A stretch of DNA of 25,447 nucleotides from Plakobranchus ocellatus (taxonomy: Eukaryota; Mollusca; Gastropoda; Plakobranchidae). Each line of letters starts with the position of its first letter. Position 1 is the stretch's first letter. The notes beneath the pieces are model-generated. The model had not been told where the DNA came from. It ran no database searches and saw nothing but the letters and a program-made list of their open reading frames with translations. This document shows positions 1-12,800 of this stretch, piece by piece. The stretch is taken from contig BLXT01005946.1 in the NCBI GenBank assembly GCA_019648995.1, positions 887,392 to 912,838 on the forward strand. Reading direction: 5' to 3'. A program made the position numbers and the translations under genes.

Positions 1-766
1 CTAATAATAATAACAGTGAAACGTTTTCATTCACGCACTGACGCAAAGCTTTCAGCCAGCCAACACAAAGGAAGAGTGGAGAGACAAATCGCGTAAAAAC
101 GCACGCCTGCATTGTCTCCTAAGCTAGCCCAACTATGCACGGAATGCTCAAGGCGAATGATAAAATTGATAGCACTTGGCAGTGCTGCATAGGAGTCGAA
201 AGTTACAGGTATTGTACGATCGGCTCCGATATCTCGTCAATAGGCCCAAGACCTATCAAAGGGAGAAAAAAACTACCGCACCCTACCATACAAGTTAAAA
301 AAAAGATCAAAAGAAAATCGGATTTTGGAGGGTTAATTTTGTTTTTTCCCGAGTTCCCGACCCATCACAAAATTCCCGACTTTTTCCCGATTTCCCGACC
401 CAATGGGGACCCTGTATGTACTTGTTTGACACTGTATATGGGTTACAGATCTAAGAATGATTTCCAATTATGACTCTTCCATTTGCAAATATTGCAACTT
501 TGAGATGAATCTAAAGCAAAAACTGTACAAATCAGCTGCTACTCTGAAACCCTGAAAAAAGTATTTGAAGTTCTTTCAAAACACATGCACACCTAAATTA
601 TGTTGCTGATTGTTTCAACCCACATGGAAATGAAATTAGGCAATGCACACTTTAAGTAGGTGACAATTTTCCCAGTATAATAAATATTTTAGTTAATAAT
701 TTTCATTCCTCTTTCTTTTTTTTTAAATCTCATACTATTTTACAATCTTTCTTTTTACTGATTTAC
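1..766. other. Intron of the nucleostemin gene; no exon seen
   Basis: This stretch is downstream of the last recognised exon. I see no conserved nucleostemin C-terminal block on the minus strand. Positions 300-420 are a pyrimidine-rich run of cccgac/cccgat units ending in ggggaccctgtat, which resembles 5085-5131 and is probably part of a dispersed repeat. Confidence 0.6.
372..417. repeat. Dispersed repeat end, copy 1 (pairs with 5085-5131)
   Basis: The sequence attccc.actttttc...atttccc.a....tgggg.accctgtat recurs at 5085-5131 in the same orientation, with roughly three quarters of positions identical by eye. The family is unknown. It may be the conserved terminus of a non-autonomous element. 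Confidence 0.45.
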
Positions 767-832
767 CTGCATTTTTTGACACCTTGTTAGAATTGCCTCC
801 ACACATGGCACAGGATCATCTAAGGATTCTAG
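767..832 (-). CDS. GNL3: Nucleostemin exon: [15 protein letters not shown]
   Basis: The exon has 66 bases, with acceptor gttttacag and donor gtaaat, and is phase 0 at both ends. [18 protein letters not shown] matches the segment just after the G domain in GNL3L (DPVTPVETILQRC). No downstream exon is recognisable in 1-766, so the C-terminal third of the protein is encoded off the left edge. Confidence 0.9.
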
Positions 833-3800
833 CTGTAAAACAAAAGCAAAAGGGAAAATGTAAATGATGCATTAAATTTTTTAGAATTGGAAAATACTGC
901 TCATAATTTCAACAGACAGATTTGCTCACACTTAGTGCAATTTTCGCAATTTATTGACAGACAAAAATTAAATATATACAAAAACAGCTTCAAATGTATG
1001 GTCAAAAGCTGCATATCATAAACTTAAACACAATTAAATGTTATGTTTCATTCTTGTGGTAAGTAAATAATCATTTGAAGATAAATTTCTTAACGCATTT
1101 CAGCAGCATCAGAGAATATCTGTGAGTGCGGGGCAATCTGTTTTAAGGGGTTTCAAGTCACACTTTCTAGCATAATGAGTTATGAGCATTATGTATAAGG
1201 CAGGCCCGTCTACTTGAAAATGATCACCTTGGGTCAAAAATCAGGATTTGCTACACAAAATAGGGACATTTCTACCTAATCATAAACATGGCATTAAAAA
1301 CATACCACACTATTCACTGCACAGCATTCTTGTCACTAGCCAAACTCATTGCTGATATTTATTATATGGCTTAAAGATATTGTCAAGTGAACAAAAGTTG
1401 CTCACCAAACATTTAATGCTTTTTTTTTCCCTTTAGCTTTGATTTGAGGCATACAAAGTTCCGGAGCATTATTGGTATCAAAATGTCTACCTGCATATTT
1501 TGTTTTGCCAGCTTTATAAGGTTTAAACAGAGTTATAAAATGTTGTTTTGTAAATCTGTAAAACAACTTCAAAATATGCCCACATAAAATGGTATGATCT
1601 ATAATAACATATCTATAATTTTATGGATTTTATTGATGCCACACAAAAGTTTGTATAGGCATTACAGATTTGAGCTTAGCTCCTTTATAAGGTATGCAAT
1701 TGTATTTATAGGCCTACTACAATTTCCACACACACGCACATTAACCATTGATAAATACAAATGTTATGTGTGGTTGCATAGAGAGAGAGAGTGAGAGAGA
1801 GACAGAAGCAGATCTGCAAACGACTTGAATCTAAAATTATAGCCCAGTCCTGAGTAAAGCAATCAGACTCAAATCTAAGTAATCAACCTGCTGAAAAAAT
1901 TATAATGTATGAAACATGAATGCTGTTTCCTACCAGTAATTACATTAAAATGATATTGAAAAGACAATGTGCATGTAATTGTTTCCAGTGTAAAAAGTAC
2001 ACTACATGGCACTTAACAAAAGGAGCTTAGGAAGGCTAGTCACAACTAAACTAATTTTATGCTTCAATTTCAACTAGTTAATCCTATTTTTTAAAATATT
2101 TCTCTCAATTTTCATCTCTCCACTCCCCCCCCCCCTCTCACGTTGCACATACACAAAGGCCAAGCCAATGTATCTAACCAACCAATGATAAATCAAATGA
2201 CAAGAAATTCTGAAGCAAAAACAAACGTTTACTTGTTTTAAAAAAATCTGGAAAGTTAATAAAAATTGAAGGGACATAATAACAATATCAATATTTTTTA
2301 CCTTGGGTTATCCCCCATTTGTGCCTAAATTGATGCAACTATCAACTATATTATTATCAAAAAAGCACAAAATCATCTATAAAAAAGTATACTTTGTCAA
2401 ATGGCTTGATATGTCTAAATTTCTCAAAGGATAACAAAAAAAATAATGACACATTAAGATAATGCCCTTGAAAAAGTATTTTGAAAAAAAAGGGTAGTGG
2501 CAGGAATGATTCCATCATTTATCAGATTTTTCATGAAACCAAAAGAGTTTAAAACAAACCACTGAATAACAGTGAAGTGAAGGAAATAGTCTGATAAGTC
2601 AGGTAGGGAAAATTTGGTCTACCAGATGAGGCTCAAATCCTCAGGTGCTCTCAGGCTTTCATGCCCTCCGTCAGGCCAGGGCGCCAGTGGCCGGGCTCAA
2701 ATCCGCGACAGAAGGGTCCCTGCAGATTTCAGGGCCGACTCGTTAGCCACTGTGCCACCGACGCCCCAGGAATTTATAAAGTCTAACAGGAATATGCCAG
2801 TATAACAAAATGAACATAGATAAACTGCATTACACCTTAATTTCATACTCAACCATGGACATTCCATAACATTAAAGTATAATATCAGAGGCTAATTAAT
2901 GAATTTTCAACTCTAAAAGATGCAATAAAGTATCTCCCTCACAGCCATTAGTCCAAAAATATCACCATTTATCAAGCCTTAAAAACCTGCAGGCTAAGGG
3001 CCTGAATGGTGAATTTTTTTTAAGGTGCACTTCACTGTATAAAACTCAAAATCTAGCCCACACAACAAAAGGTTACATGAAAAAAGAAAACCTATGTGAT
3101 TCAGGTGTACAGAATCTCAGTAAGGCCTAAAGTTATGATCCATTGTATATTAATAAAAATAAAACATATTAAAAAAAAAAGAAAACATCTAGATTGTGGT
3201 GGCCTTAATTCTTGGTTACCTCACCACCAGATCTATTGAGTTAAAGGCAGACTCCCCCCCACTTATACTCACACACACACAAAAAAAAAAGGAAAAAAAA
3301 GTTTGGTGTACGGGCTTTATTTAATCAGGGAACTCTTTGTCAGCCTAATATAAAATCAAAGAAACTACACCAGCCTAGTTCCCAGACAGTTTGAAACAAA
3401 ATCAAGGAGGAACTTTCGATCGATACCACATTTTTGTATTATGTGAATCGAAAGAAAATCACACAAAATGAAACCACAACACAAGAGCTTAGCTAAGCAG
3501 CAAAAGTGTAAAATTTTCTCCTTTGGCGTGATGAATTACGCCTAAAGCATAATGCTGGCATGTCTGCATGTAGCACCATGTCACATCAATAACACAGAAG
3601 TTACTCGGTCTCTTTACACAGAACGTTGAATAAACGTTATGGACCTCAAATTGGGTACTTTGTTTCTATCCATAATAATTTTAAAATGTTCAATTCTATT
3701 TAAATAGGTACAGAGTAAACGTCACTTGATATTCGATGGATCCAAAGGATACAACGAAATAATTTTTTTTCTGTTCCAGCGTCCATCGGGACAACTGTGC

Positions 3801-6800
3801 GGGATTTTAGCCAGCCAGCCCAGAAAACCTAATCTATAGGCGTTCAAACTTTGTCAAATTTTGCAAGAAATTAAAGGCCATCTTTAAAAAATCATAGTTC
3901 GGCCATTTGTAGATCGATTCCGTTAATTAAAAAAGAGTTAGGAAGGCTATCTATTCAATTTCCGATATAGCTCTATTCCGCGGTAATATCTGGTTCATAA
4001 TATTTCGGTCCAGTGAGTTTTTTAGTAATGTTTTATACCGGGCGATAGTGGGCGATGTGGTTCAAGGGCGTCACTGGCAAGGGTGGGCAATGAGGATCAT
4101 TAGTGGTTAAATGATGAGCCAGATCTAGGTCAAGACTTACTGCGTAGAAAGCCAATAACTCATGGATATATTATAATCATGAGCACATTTTCAAACATAT
4201 TTGAGCAATTTTGTCTAAGAAAGATAAAATGAGAGCACAAGACTTACTTTGACTACATTTCGTAACACAGCAGCAACGTCTGAAGGACTGTTGGTGAGCA
4301 CAACACCTGGGCTGTCCAAAAGCTTTATATGTTTGTCCAAATGTACAGATTGCATGGCCCTAAGGAGACATTAATTTTTTTAGAATTAGTATAATAGTCT
4401 TACTCTTATTTTATTTTAATCATCAAACAAAATTTGATACATGACATGATATGATAAATAAAAATATGCTTTATCATAGTACAAACAGTATTCCCACTGA
4501 ATATTCAAGACCGCCCCACCAAAATCAAGACTGACTCTGATTAATGAACTCATTGAAATAAATAACTTAATCCCATTTCATAAAATAACCTTATTAAAAA
4601 ACAAGAGTAAAGACTTGCCTTGGAATTGGGAAGCATGGCTTGGAATTTTTTTTCTTGGAGACATATAATTTGTTTGTTGCTGTAATATCCAATTGGGGGC
4701 AAATGATAAAATGTCACAATATGCTAACTGCTCGCTATCAAAATCATAGTAAAATTACATTTAGGTAGATTTTTTTAAACTCTTTGCAACATTTATAATC
4801 TACGTGTATTTGCATCTATGTCCAAGTTCCATTCTTTAATGATGAAATGTTAAAAGAGTCTTGAGAAAGACTTCCTCTCCTCAAGTTCTTTCGTTAGGCT
4901 GCAAATTTCTGATTGTTTCTGCTTGATGGATTTTCTCAAGGCATTAGCAGTGGTAAATAATTAGAACCAAAATAATTTTATAGGGTGAGAAACAGATGGA
5001 TTGTCCGGTATCTATGCTAGACTCAGATTCACAACCATTTTCATTTTAAATATCGCTTTTTCCTGATATTGAGCAAAGAATGACATTCCCTACTTTTTCG
5101 CAATTTCCCAAATGAGTGGGGAACCCTGTATAAAAAACACCATAAAATAGAAAAAAATAATTAGCATTTTTTAAAATAAATAAATCAATTAGTCTTGAAC
5201 CTAGTCAAAAAATTTTGCAGGTTGTTCTTTGTACATTCAAGGTCATTAGTGTATTTTCAATTTATTTTTTAGTAATTTGCAGTGCTGCATATGGAATACA
5301 GCCATATCATATTTGTATCTGAGTATAACTTTTTTTTCAATTTATATTAATTAAAAAAGAATCTCAAACATTCTATTTCAACATCAATTTTTGCCTCATG
5401 AAACTAAGAATTAAACCAATTAATTTTTTTTAATAGTTGTGTCATCATGGAGGACTTACATTTTGCCAAAACTTTCCATTATATATATTTAAGTAAAATC
5501 AAATTTAAATCTATCAAATCCACTCTGACCAAGTCACAACACTCAATATTTTTGAATAGCAGTATGAAAGTTCTTTTTCAAAGCTAAACAATTGTGGAAA
5601 TTGCTCGAGGCTTTAACGATTTTAAGTCATGATATACCATTTAAAACTTTGGGGGAGGGGGGGAGATTATTTTAAAGAGGGAGAAAACTCCTCAATGTTT
5701 TATTGCAAAACTTTATTTATTGATGGATTCTAGTTATCTTCTGGGGGAGATATATACACAAAACCATCACCAACTTTGTTATTCCCGGGTTTGCCCCTAC
5801 TTCACAAGCTTTGGCTCTCTTCAGGCTGTTGATGATGCTGCTTTTGCCTGTATTAGGAAAGCCTGGTAAAGGGAGATGGAAAAAAATTGCAAAAAAATAA
5901 ATCATCAAAAGGTAAATTTTGCAATTTTTTTTTTTTAATCCCCTAACGTTTAAATATAAATTTGAATGAACACCGAATTTGCACACATAAGTGATGAATA
6001 TAGAACATTATCAATATTCCATAAAATTTTCTGATTTCTATTTCTAAAGTATAAAATAAAATGATTCAAAGCATTTTTATCAAATGAAAGAAAATTTCGC
6101 TCCTGCAAATGAAGCTAAAATTGATGTATTGGACCTTTTTTGAGCCATTTTGTGGTTTAGCTTTTGCATTACATAATGTTAAAACCATGACAATGAATTT
6201 GATATGCTTCTTAATAGATTTGAGTGAATCACTTGCAAAAAACATTTTTTTTTCTTCTTTTATACCCACTCTTTCCATTTGTGATCTTGCGGGAAAAAAA
6301 TTGTTTTAATTCAGCGCTACTGTCAATGTACATACTAATTTTGAGGACATATTAGTGAATTCATTTCCTACATTACTTTTTTTAATGTAACCTTTATTTC
6401 TCTTAGTATTGACAATTTTGGATTCAAAATTGGAAGATGCTCCACGCCATGCTAAAAAAACATTCACAACACTTTAAAACCAATATGCAATCTATAAAAG
6501 CCTCTAATATGCACCTGGATTATGTTTTCCTTTAGCATGCAATTTTTTTTAACTAATCAAATAATGCAATTTCTGAGTTTTAGCCCTCAATCTCAATGTT
6601 TATTTTTTTTTATTATGGTAATTATGTCAATGCTAATTGATTGTGCCTGGCAAAATTATATACAATTCTGTTGGGCATGAACAACATCAAATGTATAATC
6701 ACTCAGCACCCTATTAAGGATATTAATATGTTAAGTAACACTATCCTGAAAAAGAAGGTTTTAGTTCAGTCTATCAAATTCAGCCTATTTGCCAAAATCA

Positions 6801-9800
6801 AAATCAAATATTCTAATGAGTTTCACTGTTTCAACAGCTCAAGTCACAAAAGAGAGTAACTTTTAACTTTACCTGCAAATATTCATTGTAATATCGATCC
6901 CTGCCTCTACTATCCAATAAAGAGGGTAGAGTTTTATCAAAAGTTTGAACCAACAACCCCATGGGGACCATGTCTAAACAATAGATGTCCTGATAGTACC
7001 TTTTACCACAAAAACAGGTACTTAAATTGATTTTTAAAATCCATCATATTAAAGACAACCCGACTTGCCTACAACCCCAACATTGATAGCCATCTCTGTG
7101 CTGCGACAATAGTTACGCAGCAACTTCATCAAAACATCTGCTCCCAAGCAATGGCTTGATTTGAGTAAGTCTGAGGCAGCTGTATAGTAATCCACTTTAG
7201 ACTGTGTCTGAAGAAATATAAAAACCTTAAATTAATAAAATATGTGAAAATGAAAATAACAAATCATCCACTTCAACTTAACTAGATATGTATTTACATG
7301 TATAATGTCTGCATTAGTGCACTTTTTTTTAATCAATGAGAAAGATAATTCCTCAAAAGGAGTTACACTTAAATGGTCGGGGAAAAAAAAGTTTTGGGAT
7401 AAGGGCATCATTTTCGGATTCACAAAACTGACTCCTAAAGCTTTAATTAAAGTTTCACTAAAATTATCATTTTAGTACCGAATATTTTGATTTTCACAAA
7501 ATCTATAGCATGAAAAGTGAAATGCATATTAAGTTTTTCTTTCATGCTTTGTCAAAAAAAAAAAAATTAAAATTCCATATGTAGACTCAGTATCAATGTC
7601 AGCTGCATAAAGTTTAATCAATGCAAAGGTCAAGGAAAGAAACGTCATGCTGGTTTAACAATTAAAAATGTTCAAATGCAACTTCAGACTCAATAGGACT
7701 GGCAATGAGACATACACTTTTTTAGGTGTTATGTGATTTTTTCATGAGAGCAAATTAAATATATAAGAAGAATTAGTAATTCTAACCAGATGATCACGTT
7801 GCTGTTGCGTGGATGCTTTGAAAGCCACAGCGGGAAGCTCTTTCCTCAGATATTTCAGCCAGGCCTCTACATTTTCCTTTGGAACAAGGTCTGACAAATA
7901 TAGCCAAACAGACTATTAAGTACATAATGATCTTTAGAAAAATATTTCTTTCTAATAAACAACGCATATACAGCTATTAGATATTCCTTAAGGGGGTGAG
8001 CAGCACCCTGTCAAGCAAATTTTTCATTACTTTTCTCTGTCACATCACAGTTTATTTTTTGCTATACCGCTCTTATTTTTTTTATAACTTTATGAAAGAA
8101 ATTTTGACATGTTTTAAAAAAAATGGATTTGAAAATCAAAGATTTTCAAACCATTTTAACTGAATTTTCTTTAAAATTGAATTTCCAAGATATTCTCGAA
8201 ATTTCATTTTTTTTTTTTACATTTTTCTCAAAAACTTTGCTATTTGTGGGTGGATTTTGACAACACTTGGTAGAATTGTTCAGAAACATGTGGCCCACAA
8301 ACGATCTGGGCGTTGTTTTCAACAGTGTGAATAATTTTTTTTTTAAATAGATCTTTAAAGCTGTCAAAATTAAGAAGATTTCAAATTGGATAAATGTTAA
8401 TCACTCGCTGCCGCAGGTACCAAGTCAACCAGAGTTTTTGCACCTTTATAAAAAAAACACTGCGTCTTTATTTTTTACACCAGAGTAACAAAATTTCTTG
8501 TGCTTATAAAAAAAAAAGGAGCTAAACTGTACATGACATAAAAATTTTTTGGAATTGCTTGAATGGTTTGATTTTTTTGTGATTTTTCAGAAAGGTACAA
8601 TTTTGTCAAAATAAACTTTTTTTTTGTTTAACCCCCTTTTTTGTTTAATTGGTGTGTTTTTTTATACTGCACATGTTTTGGCGTAATATTTATAATGTGT
8701 CAATCTGTATCTAATGATACATCAACCTCTATGAGAAATAGATCTGTTTGTCGTTTTCTTTCATTAGGTATATGTCTAACACTAGCAGTATTGCTACTAG
8801 ATCAAGATCTACATCTAGACAAAATTGGACGGCCCAGTTCATCACTCTCACTTTAATTATAATCTGAATCTATGAAACTATAGTCATGTCATCTGCCTGG
8901 CTGTCAGATTCATCAATATAGATCCTAGATTGACAAATGATAAGGATCCAGAGATTCAAAAATATTTCTTCTTTGATACATGGTTAGGCTAGATCTCAAA
9001 CTGAAACTAACAAATTTTAACTTGTTCGGCTTTTGCCTATTACAACTTCTTTATTTACCAAGGGAATTAACTCAAATAAGAAAGAATCGAAAGGGAAAAG
9101 TTTACTGCTGATTACTGCATGACTGCCATGCCCGAAACACTTCGGGTTTAAGAACAAAAAAATAGTCAAGTACTTCCCTAAACACCTCGTTAGTGGCAGA
9201 AAACAGTCTAGGTAGTTCACCTGATTCCCTTTGGTAGTGACAGCAAGTGACTTAACTCTTGAGAAAAAAACAAAAATTTCCGCATTTTAGCAGTGGCTCT
9301 TTTTTTTTTTATTCAAAAATCATTGAGTACATTGTTAAAAAAGCTCTGAAGAACCTTTTAGAAAAAAATTCAATTTTTTAAACAAATTACCTATTTTGTT
9401 GAGTACTAAAACAAGCCTTTTATTTCCAGGTGCTGATCTAATAGCTTCTTCTACTTCCAGTGATCTACTTCCATGTGGGTCACGAGCATCCAAGACCTCA
9501 AGCACGACATCTGCAGCATCTATCACCTGGAGAGATTTTAATATTTTAGTACCTTTATAAATATTGAAAAACTAGTTTGCATTGATGAGATGTTGAGAAT
9601 TTGAGATTAACCATGTTAAAGGGGATGGTGGCAGCCATCATATTCTTTTTCTCATTTCTATGCTAGATTTAATGTTTAAATGAGATAGTATAAAATATAT
9701 AAAGGCATGCATAATGCCACTGACTTTCTTTAATCTTTTTTTTTTCCCCGGCCTGTCGTTATTCAACAAAAATAAAGTTGCCCATTTTCAAAACTATAGT

Positions 9801-12800
9801 CCCCATACCTAGGTCTATTTTGTTTTATTGTTGGCATTAAACTGTGTTAAAGGCAAGAGATGACAATAAATGTCATTCATGTGATAAATATTATAACAAT
9901 GATCACTAGATCTATGATCACTAAATCTTGATAAAGCGCTAAACTCCTATAACAAAGAAAATTAATACCCATTCTAAGTCATCTAACTCTTTGATGTTTG
10001 TTGATATCCTTGTGCTTTTGTGTTTGTTTTCGTTTTACTCAATCATGATGTGTTGAGAACAAGACAAACAAAAGGGTTAAATGCCTCACTGATGGTGATC
10101 TGGGTCTACACTATAATTATGTGCATATTATTATTAAAGATCTAGATCTCCACCAGTATGGATGTGCTGGGCACAGGTCATTCACATTATGCAAATTTAT
10201 TGCTTCGCGGCAATATCCTCTGCGGATTTTATTAATTTTAAACTTTCCTGTTCGCACTTTGACAATGCATGCATGATTAGTTTGCCCGTAGGCCTACTTT
10301 GCAGATTTTCCTGTTCATTGGATGAATGGTTGAAGCACTGTCTGAACCGGGTCCGCGAATATTAAAATTGCGCACTTGACAAAGGCGACCGAATATTATT
10401 TGTTTAAAGTGAGAAAGTGTTTCACTGGTTATTTCTCTTTTTCTTTTGATTCTCAACAGACAAAACAAACTCAATATTTCAACGCTTCAAATCAGTATAT
10501 CAAGAAAAATCGGGATTTCTCGCTTTTAATCAGGAAATTGGGAGACGGGTATTTTCTTCCAAAAAATCAGGAGATTCCCAATTAAATCGGGAGACCTGGC
10601 ATGTCTGTTATAGTAGTCCTTGGCTTTAGCATAGTAAAAAGGTTTATTTCTGCATCCCAGTTTAGAAAAAAAAGATATGCAAGGTGGAAGATTGCACTTT
10701 TCTTACATTTTTTATATAATTATATTTTTTAAAGGCTTTGGTGCAAGGAAACAACAGTGACTTGTGATTGATATGCTCTGAATGCCTCATTCAAAAGAAA
10801 AAAAACAGGGTCAATAGAACTACCTTTTAAAATAAATAAATGCATACCTTTTTTTTTTTTACCTGAGACTTCTGTAAACTATTTTTAGACATACTGTGGG
10901 AAGTTGCCCGCAGGACATGAGTTAGATTAACAATCTTTCACCTCACTTTTAAACAGCACAAGCTTTTTTAAAAAGTCCAAATTCTTTCATAAAATCAGAA
11001 ATGTACAATGCCAGTTAAGGGGCATTTGAGAGGCAATTAACATTTTTTTTCTAGCTTAAAAAAGCCATCATAGTACAAACTTCAAACCATCTTTCAACCA
11101 AATTGCATCTTGTTTGAGAGAAGTGGGATAATGACATAAATGTTTTTTTTTCTTTTTCTTTTGCCCCACAAAGTGAGTTTTGTTGTGTTACTGAACATCT
11201 CAGGCAAAATGTTAGTCTTGGCAAAGATAACAAAGATGAATTCCTAACAGTTTCTATAGGCTATCTTTTCATTAAGAAATGGCCATTTTTACCTCAATCA
11301 AAAACTTGCTCAGTTTAACAAAAACTTTTAGACCACAATAACAACCCATTCAGTATGACTGCTTACAATTTGTGAGTTTCCCTCATTCTGTACCATTCTG
11401 CTAAAAAGTGTCATTTATTTCTATTTTTTAAATGGTGGAAGCAATAAATAAAATCATATTTTAAAAAATACCAAAAGTAAAAAGTGAAAGCTCAACACTA
11501 GTAGATACATACTTTTTTGAACTCTTTATAAAAGGCTTTTCTTGAGTTTTCTGCTGATTTGTTTACACTTGATGATGTCTCTGTACTAAGTACTGGATTG
11601 TTCTGGTGATGAAAAGATGATAACTAGCACAAGGAGAATGGAAGCTGTTTCAATTGATAACCTCTACTAACAAACAGTTCTCAAAATAAGCTTATTATAG
11701 TTTAGAATCTGTTCAATGGTGTGAACTAAAAAGGACTTTAAGAATCAACTTAAAAGTAACAGANNNNNNNNNNNNNNNNNNNNNNNNNNNNNNNNNNNNA
11801 TAAGGAGATGTACCAAAAGAGGAGAATGCTTTTTTTTTTTTTAAAGAAAAAAATAGCTTAATACAAAAGATTTTTAAAGCTCCAGAATCTGTTCATATGT
11901 CTTGAGACCAATCTCAAAGAGCCAGACGCATATGCAATAGTTTGGAGAGGAAAAAAATGTAAGTTAATTTTTTTCCTTCTTTTCATGCCTCTTTTTAAAT
12001 TATAATATCTATATCCCGTTTTCACTTCTGTAAATTTTATACATGCAGTATCTTACAATATCAATGGATTCAAACTTCAAAATGTGACTTCTGACTCATT
12101 TGGATGGGTCTTGAAACATATCTTTGCTGTAAAGACCATTTGTGAAGACATGAGACTAGCAGCCTTGAAATCAAGAGCTTCAGGTCTAGCTGAGGCAATG
12201 GATTTGAAAGTAACAAATATGTTATGGTGGTATTTAAAGATTTGCTGTTGCAATATATGACTAAAGTCATTATTTTTGGTGCTGAATATATTAGCGATTT
12301 AATTTTTATTGTAAATAACCATTATTATATAGCTGCCAAGTTTGAAAATATTAAAAAATCAACACCCTATCACATGTCAGCATATGCCTATAATTGCACA
12401 AAATTTGCAGGATATTATGAATAAGAAAAGCACAATTCCTCTGAGAGTTATTTAATGAATTTGCCAAAGGATGAAGAAAATGAGAAAGCAGTGTGTGATA
12501 ATAAGTAAATTGTATGAATTTATACAAATTTATCAATTACCTGCTTAACTCAAAAAAAAAAGGAAACTATCTTGATAAGGAAAACATCCATCACCCCTTT
12601 GTTTTTTAATCTTTCACCTTTGACCTCCCATCTCCTAACAATCTTTAAATACAAACTTAATCTTCAGATAAAGCACTTTTTTAAACTGCCCAAACTAGCA
12701 AAAACTTGAAATCCATTATATATCCCAACAGTTTCTTAACAATTAACTTGCTCTTTTTCAGGACTTTGCATCTCATCAGAAAGCTCCGCTTCTGCATCCA

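Larger units (their letters stand above)
833..4247. other. Large nucleostemin intron with SINE and simple repeats
   Basis: This 3.4 kb AT-rich intron holds a (GA)n tract at 1780-1802, a run of more than ten Cs near 2125-2137, the SINE described separately and a compound hairpin at 3413-3454. I found no open reading frame with coding character. Confidence 0.7.

Noticed and set aside
135..473. 112-codon plus-strand frame at the left edge
   Set aside because: It runs through pyrimidine-rich repeat sequence in an intron and shows no domain or conserved pattern.
6885..6990. B-box-like GGTTCAAAC on the minus strand
   Set aside because: No A box at a workable distance and no SINE-like body.
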